The notes below the pieces were generated by a model that made no database searches, was not told where the DNA came from, and saw only the letters and a list, made by a program, of their open reading frames with translations. The position numbers were made by a program, and so were the translations under genes. A stretch of 64,000 nucleotides of DNA from Ephydatia muelleri (taxonomy: Eukaryota > Porifera > Demospongiae > Spongillida > Spongillidae), in assembly GCA_013339895.1 (NCBI GenBank), contig JABACO010000002.1, positions 15,924,713 through 15,988,712 of the forward strand, read 5' to 3'. Of this stretch, positions 11,131 to 22,224 are shown piece by piece; position 1 is the stretch's first letter; the number at the start of each line of letters is the position of its first letter.

Positions 11131-11804
11131 ACTGACAAAGGATTGGTGCCAAATAAATTTAAATTCTAAGCACGATTGATGATGAACAAATGCATGGATG
11201 TATAAATAATATAAATACACTGATAAATTATGATGAAGTACACACACAAAAAAGTTCTGTTCTTGCTTGATTACAACGCGGAGCAAGCACGACAAAACCG
11301 TCCTCATGCTGGAATTTTTTCACACGTTTTGCACTATACCATTCAAGGCAAGGCACAACGACCCTACAGCCAAGTACAATACGATGTTTATTGCAGCTGC
11401 AGGCTAATGAGGAGAGATAACAAAATGGCACGATGTGACCGTTCCTTTTCCTAGCCGGAAAAAGGCTCCATTATTCCAGTCATGAAGCATTCTATAGATA
11501 CCTTTCTCGGTCGACCGCGCTTGCGATTTTGGCATTTACAACACTTGGTGCAATAATAACCTGCATGAGATTAGCTTTCTTAATGATATATTTTATATAC
11601 CCAATGGAATCAATGAGACTAATTTTCTGAATTATGGTTCGACGAAAAAAGTCGTCTAATTTCACGGACACGGTGCTAAGATGTATTTATATCTGCACAA
11701 CAGGATATTGTTTTTGACAATTTTTATTTTTTTGCCTTTCACAGTTTAACACTGCCATGTGACCAGGTTCATTTTCAACTGCAGTACTATAGCACAAAGG
11801 GCAT

Positions 11805-12461
11805 TTAAGTGTGTAGTGGTGAGGAACTCAGCTTACCACAATAACGTGACACCGATTTCAAATCCACATCAATTGGCAAAACTGCTTTGTGCCCAAACAT
11901 TACTTCAAATGGTGCATAGCAACTAGACTCATAACAGGATGTGTTATAAGCAAACACTACTGAATCTATGAATTCATCCCAAGTTCTTTCTGTCCTGTAA
12001 TTGCATCCTCTGCAAGGTTTGATTAAATTGTTCGTCCAAACCATTGGACTGCACACAGGGACCAAATAAGAAAATTGAAGAAACAAAAATAATTAATTTT
12101 TACCTGTCGATGATAGGGGTGTGATTGCATTGCTTTATCCCAACAGTTTATTCATTTCAGCATTTAGTTTGTTCTTGAATTCTGAACCATTATCAGTAGT
12201 CAAAACACGAGGCAATTCCATGCATTCGCATGAAAATCTACAGTAATATGCAGTATAGTTGCCCACATGTACATGGTACTGAATTAAAGGACACAAACCT
12301 TGTAGAGTGCGCTTGCTATTTGATGGGCCAGTTTTGCTGGTGTAGCAACAGCTTCAACCCATGTTGAGAAATAATCACTCAATGTAAGAATGTATCTAAA
12401 AAAACAATAGCACCAACATATCAGTATGCCTATAATATATGAATACTGCAGCTAATGTGAT

Positions 12462-12541
<80 letters not shown>

Positions 12542-12630
12542 ATCTCCTATATGGCCACATCTGTTTCCTGATAATGACATAGGTGATATTGGCCCAATGA
12601 AATCAATGGCTACATGATACCACGTTTTAT
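11805..12630 (-). pseudogene. GIN/Ginger-type integrase relic with introns
   Basis: Minus-strand exons read in order. The first is WYHVAIDFIGPISPM (about 12545-12625). The second is ILTLSDYFSTWVEAVATPAK, ending at a GTTTGT donor (about 12300-12398). The third is VLTTDNGSEFKNKL (about 12170-12215). The fourth follows a TGTGTGCAG acceptor near 12050 and gives SNGLDEQFNQTL, then WDEFIDSVVFAYNTS and FEVMFGHKAVLPIDVDL. The D..D..E catalytic layout is that of retroviral-type integrases. Introns inside the core point to Ginger/GIN (KRBA2-like) DNA-transposon or host-derived integrases rather than retroelements. Small frameshifts suggest decay. A Cys-rich stretch at 11500-11560 (YYCTKCCKCQNRKRGRPRK) may be its C-terminal exon. 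Confidence 0.65.
12464..12539. repeat. (CA)n microsatellite
   Basis: About 38 uninterrupted CA units, lying in an intron-like gap of the integrase relic. Confidence 0.98.
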
Positions 12631-12892
12631 ATACAGCGCTGTAATGCCTGTTATCGCGCGCAGCACGCTATATACATGTACATGCACGCGGCACATCTTG
12701 ACTATACCGACCACCTAACAATGTACGTACGCACAAATTGCTCCAAGCGTATATTAAAAGTCATCCAAAAGTCGTCCATAATCGATTTTTTTATTAGTCG
12801 GGGCACATATCTGGTACAAATGTCTGACATTTTGGAGCAGAAATGTCAGTCACAAGATCATAAGAATGGATTCGACGATGTGGAGCGTGTGG

Positions 12893-13000
12893 GTATGTTG
12901 AATAGTATGACGTGTGGTATGTTGAATCAGTATGACGTGTGGTATATTGAATCAGTATGACGTGTCGTATGTTGAATCAGTATGACTTGTGGTATGTGCA
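12893..13000. repeat. 25-bp tandem repeat, about 4 copies
   Basis: The unit GTATGTTGAATCAGTATGAC plus GTGTG is repeated with few changes. No gene is seen from 12640 to 13845. Confidence 0.85.
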
Positions 13001-13845
13001 ACGACTGTACGCGTGTTACGCTAATGCGCATGCATGCAGGTAATAAATTGTCTGAATAAATAACATACACTGTACAGAACCCATACCGCCATCCGTTTAT
13101 AGTCTCGCTATGCCGCCATGCGAAAGTACAGTACATGCATGCATGCATGTATTCTTAACCCTCGAACAGCTAAGGTATAGGCTAATCGTAATAGACGTTG
13201 ACAATTAATCGTACATATAGCTGATATTCACGTCATTCAGATTGCGACATGTTGGAAAATTCCTTGCCCTTGCAAGGCTATCTTATTGTCCAATCCATGC
13301 ATTACCTTTAAATGTATTGTTATTGGCCGTAACTTACTGTGTATATTGTTGCATGAGAATTTCACACATCATAATACTAAATACGATTATTTGGCCTAAT
13401 GGCTGAACCAGAGCTGCAGGTGCAAATCTCTAGTGTATTTGACTATAATAACAATAATAGAAATAGCAGCTGTAATGAAAATGAATAGTTTCGCAGGTCC
13501 CGTGGTGTACTATTATGATGTGGGAAATTTTCATTCAACAATATTCAAATACACTAGAGCTCTGCATGTTTCTGCAACTACATGCATTGTGCAGCGACGA
13601 TAATTCGTAACAGGATTGGTTATAGTTTGATTCGACTTCAAAGGCAGGCAGCCTTGCAAGTACAAAAAAATATTGGTACAATGGCATACGTGTCAACCAT
13701 ATGCATACTATCCCGCTTAGCCACTTTAGTGACCTATAGCAGTTCAATTAAGGGTTGTCGCAACAATACATGTGAACAATTATTGTATCAACATCATTCT
13801 GAAACTATACTTTACTTTCTATAAACTACAGTTTGTCGTCATGCT

Positions 13846-15024
13846 CTATGGTGCATCCACGTATATCTCCGCAGAAAAAATAACCCGAGTGTCGAATCTT
13901 TCCAAAATCGTTGCTTTTACTATTTTCAATGAGCGTTCCACGAGACCCTCGAACACGCGTATATTATTGAAGTAAACGTGCACGGGATGTTGAAGGCTAA
14001 GCATTTGATCATTTAGCCGAATCCCGATTCTCTTGATGTCAGTTGATTCAATGTAAACACTGTTATCTCTAAGAGATGCTGTAACGAGAGAGCCCTTCTT
14101 CATCTGGTCCTCTGGTAACACTAACCAGTAAAACGTCTTTTTTGGAACGTCACTGCACTGCTCCCACACAACTTTATCAGGAAGTGGTACGCGGGTCTGA
14201 GTGAAAAGCCATTCAAAGCCCTCAAAATCGCGGTATTCCATCCAACTCCCGCATTTATCATGAACCTTTAGGAAATGATCGAATCCCAATGGGTCCTTTT
14301 GCTTCTCGACTTTGAATTTCTCACCGTACTCCATTCCAACGCGGTTTCGATTGTAGGCATGGTCGTTCTCGCCTACGTGCAACGTGAAAGCAGTGTTTCG
14401 AAGGGATAGGATGGAAGCTCCGTTAGGATGACCTCCACTCATCGCTGCCCCCGCAAGACGGTCTGCCATCCTAGGTGCTAGTTTGTACACTCCGTCGCCC
14501 CCGGCAGCGTAACCAGTCAAGAATACTTTATTGGGGTCGGCAATGCCACAAATGATGAACGATTGGATCATGAAATCGAGCATTTTATCGACGTACGGGA
14601 GGTGCCACATGTTCCAAACATTTTCGGGAGCTCGCGGCACAAACCAAACGCTGCCATCTGGGAAACCGGATTTGGCTAATCCATTATATAGGTGCAAGTG
14701 ACCTTTATATTGTTCATCGTTCACTTCTTTCGGACAGCTACCGCCACCATGGAGGCCGATGAACAGGGAGTAGCCGTTCTTTGGTCGACTTCCGTGGTAA
14801 ACAAAAGTGAACGGCATGATTTGTCCGTCTAAAATTAGTTTGCCACAGTCCAGAATTGCTTTTCGCTTGGGCTTTTCGGCATCGCTTAACGATTCCAGAA
14901 GTTTGTCAACGTTTTCGTTGAATAGCCGTAAGTCATTCGGATCCATGTATTTAAGTAGCCAAAAGTGATAATTAGCTGTGCGTAATCCTAATATATATGC
15001 TGGGTTGAAATTTGTGGAATGCAA
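13846..15024 (-). CDS. Alpha/beta-hydrolase-fold protein with altered catalytic residues
   Basis: Single-exon frame of 392 codons. M27 (ATG at 14946, MDPNDLRLF) is a plausible alternative start. Residues 88-95 give FIGLHGGG, the oxyanion-hole motif. Residues 130-142 give PRAPENVWNMWHL. Residues 169-178 give LTGYAAGGDG at the nucleophile elbow, where hydrolases of this type carry G-x-S-x-G, usually GYSAGGDG. Here position 173 is Ala (codon GCT). A GENDHAYNRNR segment (219-229) would hold the acid residue D221. The loop expected to supply histidine reads KCGSWM, with Ser at 260. A beta-rich C-terminal domain follows (about 290-392). No signal peptide or membrane segment is evident. The frame is intact, so a non-catalytic role is possible. 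The substrate is unknown. Confidence 0.85.
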   Translation of the reverse strand: MHSTNFNPAYILGLRTANYHFWLLKYMDPNDLRLFNENVDKLLESLSDAEKPKRKAILDCGKLILDGQIMPFTFVYHGSRPKNGYSLFIGLHGGGSCPKEVNDEQYKGHLHLYNGLAKSGFPDGSVWFVPRAPENVWNMWHLPYVDKMLDFMIQSFIICGIADPNKVFLTGYAAGGDGVYKLAPRMADRLAGAAMSGGHPNGASILSLRNTAFTLHVGENDHAYNRNRVGMEYGEKFKVEKQKDPLGFDHFLKVHDKCGSWMEYRDFEGFEWLFTQTRVPLPDKVVWEQCSDVPKKTFYWLVLPEDQMKKGSLVTASLRDNSVYIESTDIKRIGIRLNDQMLSLQHPVHVYFNNIRVFEGLVERSLKIVKATILERFDTRVIFSAEIYVDAP

Positions 15025-16334
15025 GTTTGTGCAAAATCGTTGCGTGTCGTGGGGTATACCGAACTGATTTAAAAAAAAAAAAACAGTATATACAAGCTAA
15101 CCTATGGGAGATGATTCGTCGAGCACAGTTTCAGTTTGCTACGCACAGTGTACAGGCATATACAAGAACTGGTAATTAACATGTAGTTTAGGAACCCATC
15201 TCTATGAAAATCCTAGCCACTCTACAATGCGTACGCGTACATTTTCTGATACCATGCACAATCACGCTGCTGTGCGTACTTGGAGCTCCTCTGGATAAGT
15301 GGCCATCTCACGTAGCTGTGGATCACACGGCAATGGTCATCAAGATTTATCGTGTGAATATGCATGGCGGGAGGTAACTATCATTATTCTATTTATATGC
15401 TATACATGCATGTACCAGGTACAATGTAGCGTGCGGCAGGACTACGAATGTGATGTCCATGCGCCTTGACGTGAGTTCCACTAATAGCTACTCTCTCATG
15501 TCCAGCTAATAAACATCATCCATGTAGTTACCGGCTTGTCTTGGATTGAGCAGAATCCAAAAGTTGTAGCAGAGCCTTAGAGTGTAAATGGAACTGCATG
15601 GTGGATGAGAAAAGCACGTGATCATCATCAGAAACTATAGATATCATATAGACGGAGTAATTTTTTTCTTAGAAGTGATGCACTACTCCCCCCCTCTGCT
15701 TCTTGATACTGTTTTTTACACTTCATATAGTAATTATTAATATCGCTGACATGCTTTTTTTAACCTTATTTTAATGCGCAATGTATACATGTGTATGTTT
15801 GTTTTTGTTTTTGTTTTTTTTAAGTCACACTGCTTACATACATTCATCTCTTTGGATGTTTGATCATCCAACATCTCGTGCTCCCTCCCTATACGGACGT
15901 TAACCTTCAATTTCTCTTACTCCTTTTCTCCATGCTCTTCTCACTGATCTCCTCTTGTGGCCACTTTCACCACTAGTTGTGAAGCTCTTTGTATCCATAT
16001 TCATGCACTATGTACGTCCCAATGCAATGCCACCAGCCATATAGGCTCCCATGCATATGCGTGTCACCCTAAACTGGAACTGCGGTTGGTCTTAATTTGC
16101 TCACCAGTGAGCTTTTCTGATTGTGTGATCATTGTACTAGTTATGCAAGTGCCGTTGATCTCATTGATGTAATTCATAATGGACCTGCGCTCTTGATACA
16201 CTCTACTACGCGACCAACCGAATCGCTCACGGAAGTCCCGCAATGATATTGATAGTTGATGTTTTTTTTTCTTTGTCTATTTAAATGCAAGGATATCGAG
16301 ATTGAGACACTGTTATGTGTGGTTCAGTGATACA
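15025..16334. other. Intergenic, no gene seen
   Basis: AT-rich sequence with an A-run near 15072 and T-rich tracts at 15660-15830. No conserved coding frame or RNA gene was recognised. It should contain the upstream regions of both the hydrolase gene (-) and paralogue A (+), which are divergently oriented. Confidence 0.5.
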
Positions 16335-17570
16335 ATGGCAACACCTGACACTACTGTTGACGTCGAGAGTTCGGAATCCGTGCGGGGAATAAAGCCTAAT
16401 TCCACGCCGAATATCCAGACCGAAACTTGTTACTTTCTTCACCCAGTTGCAGATGGCAAAACTGCAAGTCCAGAGAACAGTTTGGTGGATTGGAGAAAAG
16501 AGCTAAAGCGATTCGAAGAATTCGGACTTGGACTAGGAGTGGATGCCACAAACCCCAGCCCTTTTGCGAACAGAAAGTCGTTTCATGTTCGCCAGATAGA
16601 TTTGGACACGATCATTTGTATGGACGCGGGCGGGGCGTTGCACAGCATCTTTCAAAAGCTCGAGACCACCGACGAGAACACGATTCAGCTCTCGGCATCC
16701 GTTACGCTACCACACACACCCATTCAAATCGGGACAGCCGTAGAGTACTCTCGGAGCACAGCGCGAAGAGGCTACACCATTGGCAGAGAAGTGATCACTC
16801 GCTCCGTAGCCTTCAGGATGGACCGTCATCGGAACGAGGAGGCTGTGTTAAAAAACGATCACTTCGAAGAGTGGATTAACCAACACCTGACGATTCGTCC
16901 ATATGCGGTAAAGGAGTTGGTAGAGCTAATCATTAGGTACGGAATTACCCATTACGTCAGCAAAATTCAACTCGGTGCGGCGTTGTACTGTACGATGTCT
17001 GAGGTGTACTACAGCAGCTTCGTCAAAGGCAAGAAAGGTATAGGGGTGGACAAAATGGCAGAGCTAGCATTATCGGCATCCAAAAAACGAACGAGTTCGT
17101 CACAAGTTTCCGAAACGAAGCGAATCGGATTCATGAGTGACGATTGCGTCGTCAGGAGAGGCACTTACGACGAGGCGGTGGTTGACGTCGAGCTGGAGTC
17201 CGTCGCTAACCTGATTAAGGACAGGCGCTTGAAGGATGCTTTAACGAAAGCTCTACGTATCTACGTCGCCACGCGAGGCTTCAGCAGAATTGGATATCAA
17301 CCATCGCGCCTATTTGATTGCTTGGTTGACCTCTGCGATGGTGACGAAATCGATGGCGACGCAGCTCATGGATATAGTAAGATCCTGGTAGACATGCGAA
17401 GAATGGAACGCCCGCCAAACAGTAAGCAATAATCGCATACATAAAGGCGATTATAGCAAAACCAGCATGATATTTCGCATGGATAAAAAAGCATGCTTTA
17501 ATTTTTACCAGTTACAAAATGGCAGTGCATCATAGGCGTCCGCTCGATGGGGCAAGGAGGGGCTATTCCC

Positions 17571-17609
<39 letters not shown>

Positions 17610-19108
17610 CGTACCCCAAGTAATTAATATTCATATGCCTAATTAATTTCGTAGCACTATAACTATACGGTAATCATGATCAATACTTGTACCGGTGATT
17701 ATAATAAACTGTATATTTCCGGTAACCTAAACATAACCACTCCCTTTGCGCACGTGTTTCAGAGAGAATGGATCGATTCGCCAGCGATATTGATATAAAT
17801 ATTGCACCTAGCACAGCACAGCATCATGTCACTCGTCTCAGTCAGATGCTGCATTACTAAGCATCGCTAGCCAGGTAACCCACATCACCCGTTGTCATAG
17901 TTTCTTTTCCAAGAATAGTATGCTAATCAACGTTTTCTTAAATCGTGCATCTGTATGAGTTGTTCATGCATATATGTATCAGTGCACCGAAAGCTTCCGC
18001 GCTTCGCTCGGGAGGGGGCACATCCCCCTCCTGCACCCTCCCCCTTGTACTTTCACTGCCCCCTCCTCCCCCCCCCCCCTCCCCCCTTTGGATATAAATG
18101 AGCGGACGCATGCTTTCAATTTTACCAGTTACAAAATGGCAGTGCATGCATGAGTGTTTGCGGTGATGAAATGTTTTCCTGGCTACCTCTGGCTAGTGCT
18201 TTAGCAACTATTCCTGCGAAAGCTTACATGCATTTTTTGGAACGGCCTTGATATAAGATATGCATGGTGAAAGCAGATGGCTACATGCTCTTGCAAATCT
18301 TTCCACTTCACTGGAGCTTTTCTGCGAGCGCTAATCATTATTTCACACGCGGCCGGGGTTTGGGTAATTATTTGCTGTATTACCTTATACTGTACTTGTA
18401 ATCGGTTCTCTTCTGTTTGTTACTGTACATTCTCACGTAGAACACGACGAATCACACACATACGCCATTTTCTGCAATCACGGTAATGAAAGACTCTTCC
18501 TGGATATCAACTATGAATCGAATAATGAAGTCATAGCTTGTAAGCTGCAAGAAGACCCACGGGCGAACGAGATAAATTTCTTTTCTTTGCGGTGCACAGA
18601 AACTCCTGGCGAGTTTATCATAATGGATTACGAAGACCTAGCTGCCGACACCAAAGAGCTTCTGCCTAATTTCAAGTACGATTTTTGGCCAAATCCTACT
18701 TACTTAAAGGTCAGCACTTATCTCGGATATAACAGCGGGCCCTTGCGCATGGAGAGCAGCGTGGACGAGTACCACTGCCGACTGATGCTTCGTCCCCGGT
18801 TGTTCCATGAGCACAGTCACGCGACTATGAGTGATTTTACGAACGGCAAGGATATGTTCTACATCTGCACATCTAGCCGACGTGGAAGAACGGGTTATCT
18901 GTACGTGAAGGACAGGGGAGAAGGGGCGGATCCTCGCTACGTCCTCGCCTGCAAGCCATCAATCAAGAGAGACATCTCTGACGAACTGATGCTCTTTAGA
19001 CTGGTGAGATATGATAATATGTACGTTGAACGTGAAAAAGTTTGGCATCCATCTAATGGAGATGAACAATCGATCCGGATGGGCCAACAGACAACTGGTT
19101 TCCAATAG
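16335..19108 (+). CDS. Paralogue A: two-exon gene, MACPF-like N-terminal region plus second domain (exons 16335-17421, 18441-19108)
   Basis: Exon 1 starts at an ATG in good context (ACAATGG). It ends at donor GTAAGC, one base before an in-frame extension that stops at once. Exon 2 starts after CACGTAG. The phase-1 join keeps frame, giving 584 residues. Residues 46-110 contain DWRKELKRFEEFGLGLGVD. Residues 201-208 are RYGITHYV, followed by QLGAALY, resembling the Y-G-T-H-Y signature of MACPF pore-forming proteins but with an extra Ile, so the match is tentative. The C-terminal part has repeated blocks (ERLFLDI, GRTGYLYVKDRGEG, LMLFRLVRY) that look beta-trefoil-like. No signal peptide is seen. 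The 1019-nt intron carries poly-C runs. Paralogue B at 27322-30491 has the same structure. A pore-forming or lectin-like role is inference only. Confidence 0.8.
17571..17608. repeat. Poly-C run in intron of paralogue A
   Basis: About 38 consecutive C, starting about 150 nt after the splice donor. A second C-rich run lies at 18055-18085 in the same intron. Paralogue B has a poly-C tract (poly-G on the plus strand) in the corresponding intron. Confidence 0.97.
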
Positions 19109-19791
19109 ACCCACAAGATGCGCAACATTTAGCAATGTTTTAGGGCACATATACATGTACTATAATTTGACATTATTAATTTCTAGCTTGAATGCTTGTT
19201 GTTTAATTGTGAATACGCTTGCTGACAAGTTAGTTACATACAATTATTAATTAAGTTACTATAGCACCTTTTTCGTGTATACAGACCGTTGTTGTAACGT
19301 TCCTCAATTAAAAGTGAACATAAATTTCTCGGAATTGACAACCACATTCACTGTATGAAGATGTTAAGGTTCCAATAACAACCTTCCGTCGGCGCTTCAT
19401 AACAAATTGATAGCTGATACTAGTCTAATTATGCATGCAGCTATATAAAAGTCTACCCATTTCGAAGTGGGTATATATAACCGACGTATCCTAGGATACA
19501 GTGACTCCCCGGTCTAGGATACAGTGACCGTGGGTGGGATAGGGTGACCCCTCTCAGTATTTTACATGCGCTAGATTTTAGCCACGAGGTTGCACACAGA
19601 ATTGTCAGAAAATGGAAGGTTTTAATGACATATTGACGGAGAAGACTGTGGTGTATTGATATCAGCTAAATTGATATACGGTATATCTATGCACGTGATT
19701 TACTGTTCTTGTGTGAATGGTTCGAATCTTGATCAATCCTTGGTGATACTTCACAACTGGCGACGAGGGTGGGATACCAAGTAAAGGAACA

Positions 19792-20480
19792 ATGGCCTTT
19801 AGTGTTGGGAGAATCGAAGAATTCGACGCGAGCACGGACAATTGGAGAAGCTATGTTGAACGGCTCGAGCACTCACAGGAAAAAAATGGGTCGAATCAAA
19901 GTTTTGATTTTATAAAGGATTTTAAATCGTCTGTAAAATCATTGTGTGATTGAACAATAAAATCAAACGCGTGTGATTTTTACTGTTCAATCACGTAATG
20001 ATTCCAAAGTGATTCTACGCGTTTTTTTCCTGTGGTACTACTTTAAAGCCAACAAGATCGACGACTCGTTACAGAAAGATGCTTTCCTAGCGTGCATTGG
20101 TAGGAAAACGTTCACACTTTTGCGTTCCCTTACCGCTCTGGGGACAAGGAGTACGATGAACTCGTCACGCTACTTACACGACACATGGCTCCCAAACCTC
20201 TGGTAATAGCGGAGCGTTTTCGGTTCCATAAGCGCGACCAAAGGGAAGGTGAATCTATAAACGAGTACGCAGCAGAACTACAGCGACTATCTGAACATTG
20301 TGATTTTGGAACTGGACTGAATGACGCTCTACGGGATCGACTGGTTGGAATTCGCGATGAAGGTGTGCAAAAACGACTTTTAACAAAAGAAAACCTCACT
20401 TTCGACAAAGCGTTGAAAATGGCGGAAGCAGCTGAACAAGCAGGCAAAGATGCAGCACAATTTCACGATACCTCCAGGCT
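19792..20480 (+). pseudogene. gag: gag of Gypsy element 2, interrupted
   Basis: The start reads MAFSVGRIEEFDASTDNWRS and is cut at 19873 by a 161-bp MITE. It resumes with YFKANKIDDSLQKDAFLA at about 20039, and a frame slip follows near 20125-20140. The remainder (MAPKPLVIAERFRFHKRDQR, then QRLSEHCDFG) is in frame with the long downstream frame. This is a typical Gypsy gag without the usual stop before pol. Insertion and frameshift make it non-functional. Confidence 0.8.
19874..20034. mobile_element. 161-bp MITE inserted in gag
   Basis: Ends are CACAGGAAAAAAA and TTTTTTTCCTGTG, a perfect 13-bp inverted repeat, and removal rejoins the gag reading. ACT occurs just before the left end and again two bases after the right end, and may be the target duplication. 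The interior is built of AATCA/TGATT words like those at 5500-5715. Confidence 0.85.
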
Positions 20481-22224
20481 GGAGAAACCCCTTGAGGATG
20501 TCCATGTAGTTCAGAGCGGTGGACTATCATGTTCAGGGTGTGGGGGAAGACACCTACGCAGCAAGTGCAGGTTTAAGGATGTCCAGTGTAGATTTTGCAA
20601 GAAAGAGGGCCACATAGAACGTGTCTGCCGCAGCAAACCCTACCAAGGAGTTGACAACCAAAATGACCCTCCACAGACACGACAGTCTACCAAAACTCTC
20701 AAGAAAAAGAAGCTACATGCTATGGAGGAGACCCTATCAGAAGAAGACTACCAACTTAACTGGGGTAGGCTTCGGAATATACAAATACACAGTTTAGGAA
20801 CAGTAAAACCTTTCTACAAGACCGTCGTGGTGGAAGGTCAAAAGATGAAAATGGAGCTAGATACGGGTGCAGCGGTATCCCTCATATCCTACAACAATTA
20901 TTTGGAGAAGCTGAGCCACCTCCCTTTAAGGAAAGCAGTGACACAGTTGAAGACATACACTGGAGAGGTCATCATGCCAAAAGGGCAGGTTGCAGTAAAA
21001 GTGCAAGGAAAAAATGGTACTCAGACCTTACCACTCTTGGTAGTAGAAGGATCTGGCCCTCCTCTGCTAGGGCGTAACTGGTTATCAAAGCTGGAAGTCC
21101 TTTGGAATGGAGAACAAATAAATGCAGTGTTCACTCAACCACAGGAAACAGAGAAATGGTTGAATGACCTTCAAATCAAGTATCCAAGTGTGTTTAAAGA
21201 TGTTCTCGGCACTTTGAAAGGAATGAAGGCTAAAGTGAATTTGAAGGAAGGAGCTATTCCAGTGTTCTGTCAAAGCCACTCAGTACCTTTTGCAATGAAG
21301 GCAAAGGTTGAAGAAGAAATTGAAAGACTCGAAAATCAAGGCATCATAACACCCACCAATTGGAACGAGTGGGCTACACCTGTGGTAGCAATTCCCAAGG
21401 CTGATGGAACAGTACGACTATGTGGCGACTACAAGGTCACGGTTAATCCAGCAATAAAGGTGGACAAGTATCCTCTGCCTACCACGGAAGAGATCCTTGC
21501 TTCTCTCTCAGGGGGAGTGATATTTAGTAAACTGGATCTCCGGCAAGCATACCTGCAAATGGAAGTAGATGATGACACCCAAAAGATCCTGACTATCCAC
21601 ACACATAAAGGTCTGTACCTTTTTAAGAGGCTTGCTTTTGGGGTGGCATCAGCCCCTGCAATTTGGCAGCGAACTATGGAGCAGATATTGCAAGGTATAC
21701 CTATGACACGGTGTCTGCTTGATGACATCGTTGTAACAGGGAAAAGCCTGGATGACCATTGTACAAACCTGGACAAGGTTTTGGAACGCCTGGCTGAGTA
21801 TGGCCTTACTCTTAACAGGAAGAAGTGTGCCTTTTTCAAAGACAGCATTCAATTCTGTGGTCATCGATTGGATAGAGAGGGAATTCACAAAACACAGGAC
21901 AAAATAGAGGCTGTCACAAGGGCACCAAGCCCACAGAATGTGTCTCAACTACGTTCCTTTCTGGGATTAATCAACTACTACAACCGATTTCTGCCGAATT
22001 TATCAACACAGTTGGCTCCACTGTACCATCTCTTAAAAAAGGGGCAGAAATGGTGTTGGTCTCGTCACTGTCAACAATCCTTTGAAGCGGTAAAGGAACT
22101 GGTGTCATCAGATCAGATGCTGGTCTTCTACAACCCGAAACTTCCTATCAAACTTTCTTGTGATGCAAGTCCATATGGTTTTGGTGCAGTACTCTCCCAT
22201 GTTCTGGAAGATGGCCAGGAATGA
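20185..22224 (+). pseudogene. pol: gag C-terminus, protease and reverse transcriptase of Gypsy element 2
   Basis: Open frame of 679 codons. It contains two zinc knuckles (CSGCGGRHLRSKC, CRFCKKEGHIERVC) near residues 113-150 and an aspartic protease site (LDTGAAVSLIS) near 226. The RT core follows with KADGTVRLCGDYKVTVNP, FSKLDLRQAY, LAFGVASAPAIWQ and the active site LLDDIVVTG (a LLDD form of the YxDD box). An in-frame TGA at 22222 interrupts the protein just before RNase H, at a position where related elements often have Arg (a CGA to TGA change would explain it). Gag and pol share one frame here, unlike element 1, so they are different lineages. Confidence 0.88.

Noticed and set aside
16427-16879. 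150-codon frame overlapping paralogue A in another frame, with a similar frame in paralogue B (30037-30315)
   Set aside because: The match between the two follows from their shared DNA. The main frame has domain-like sequence, splice consistency and the better codon pattern.
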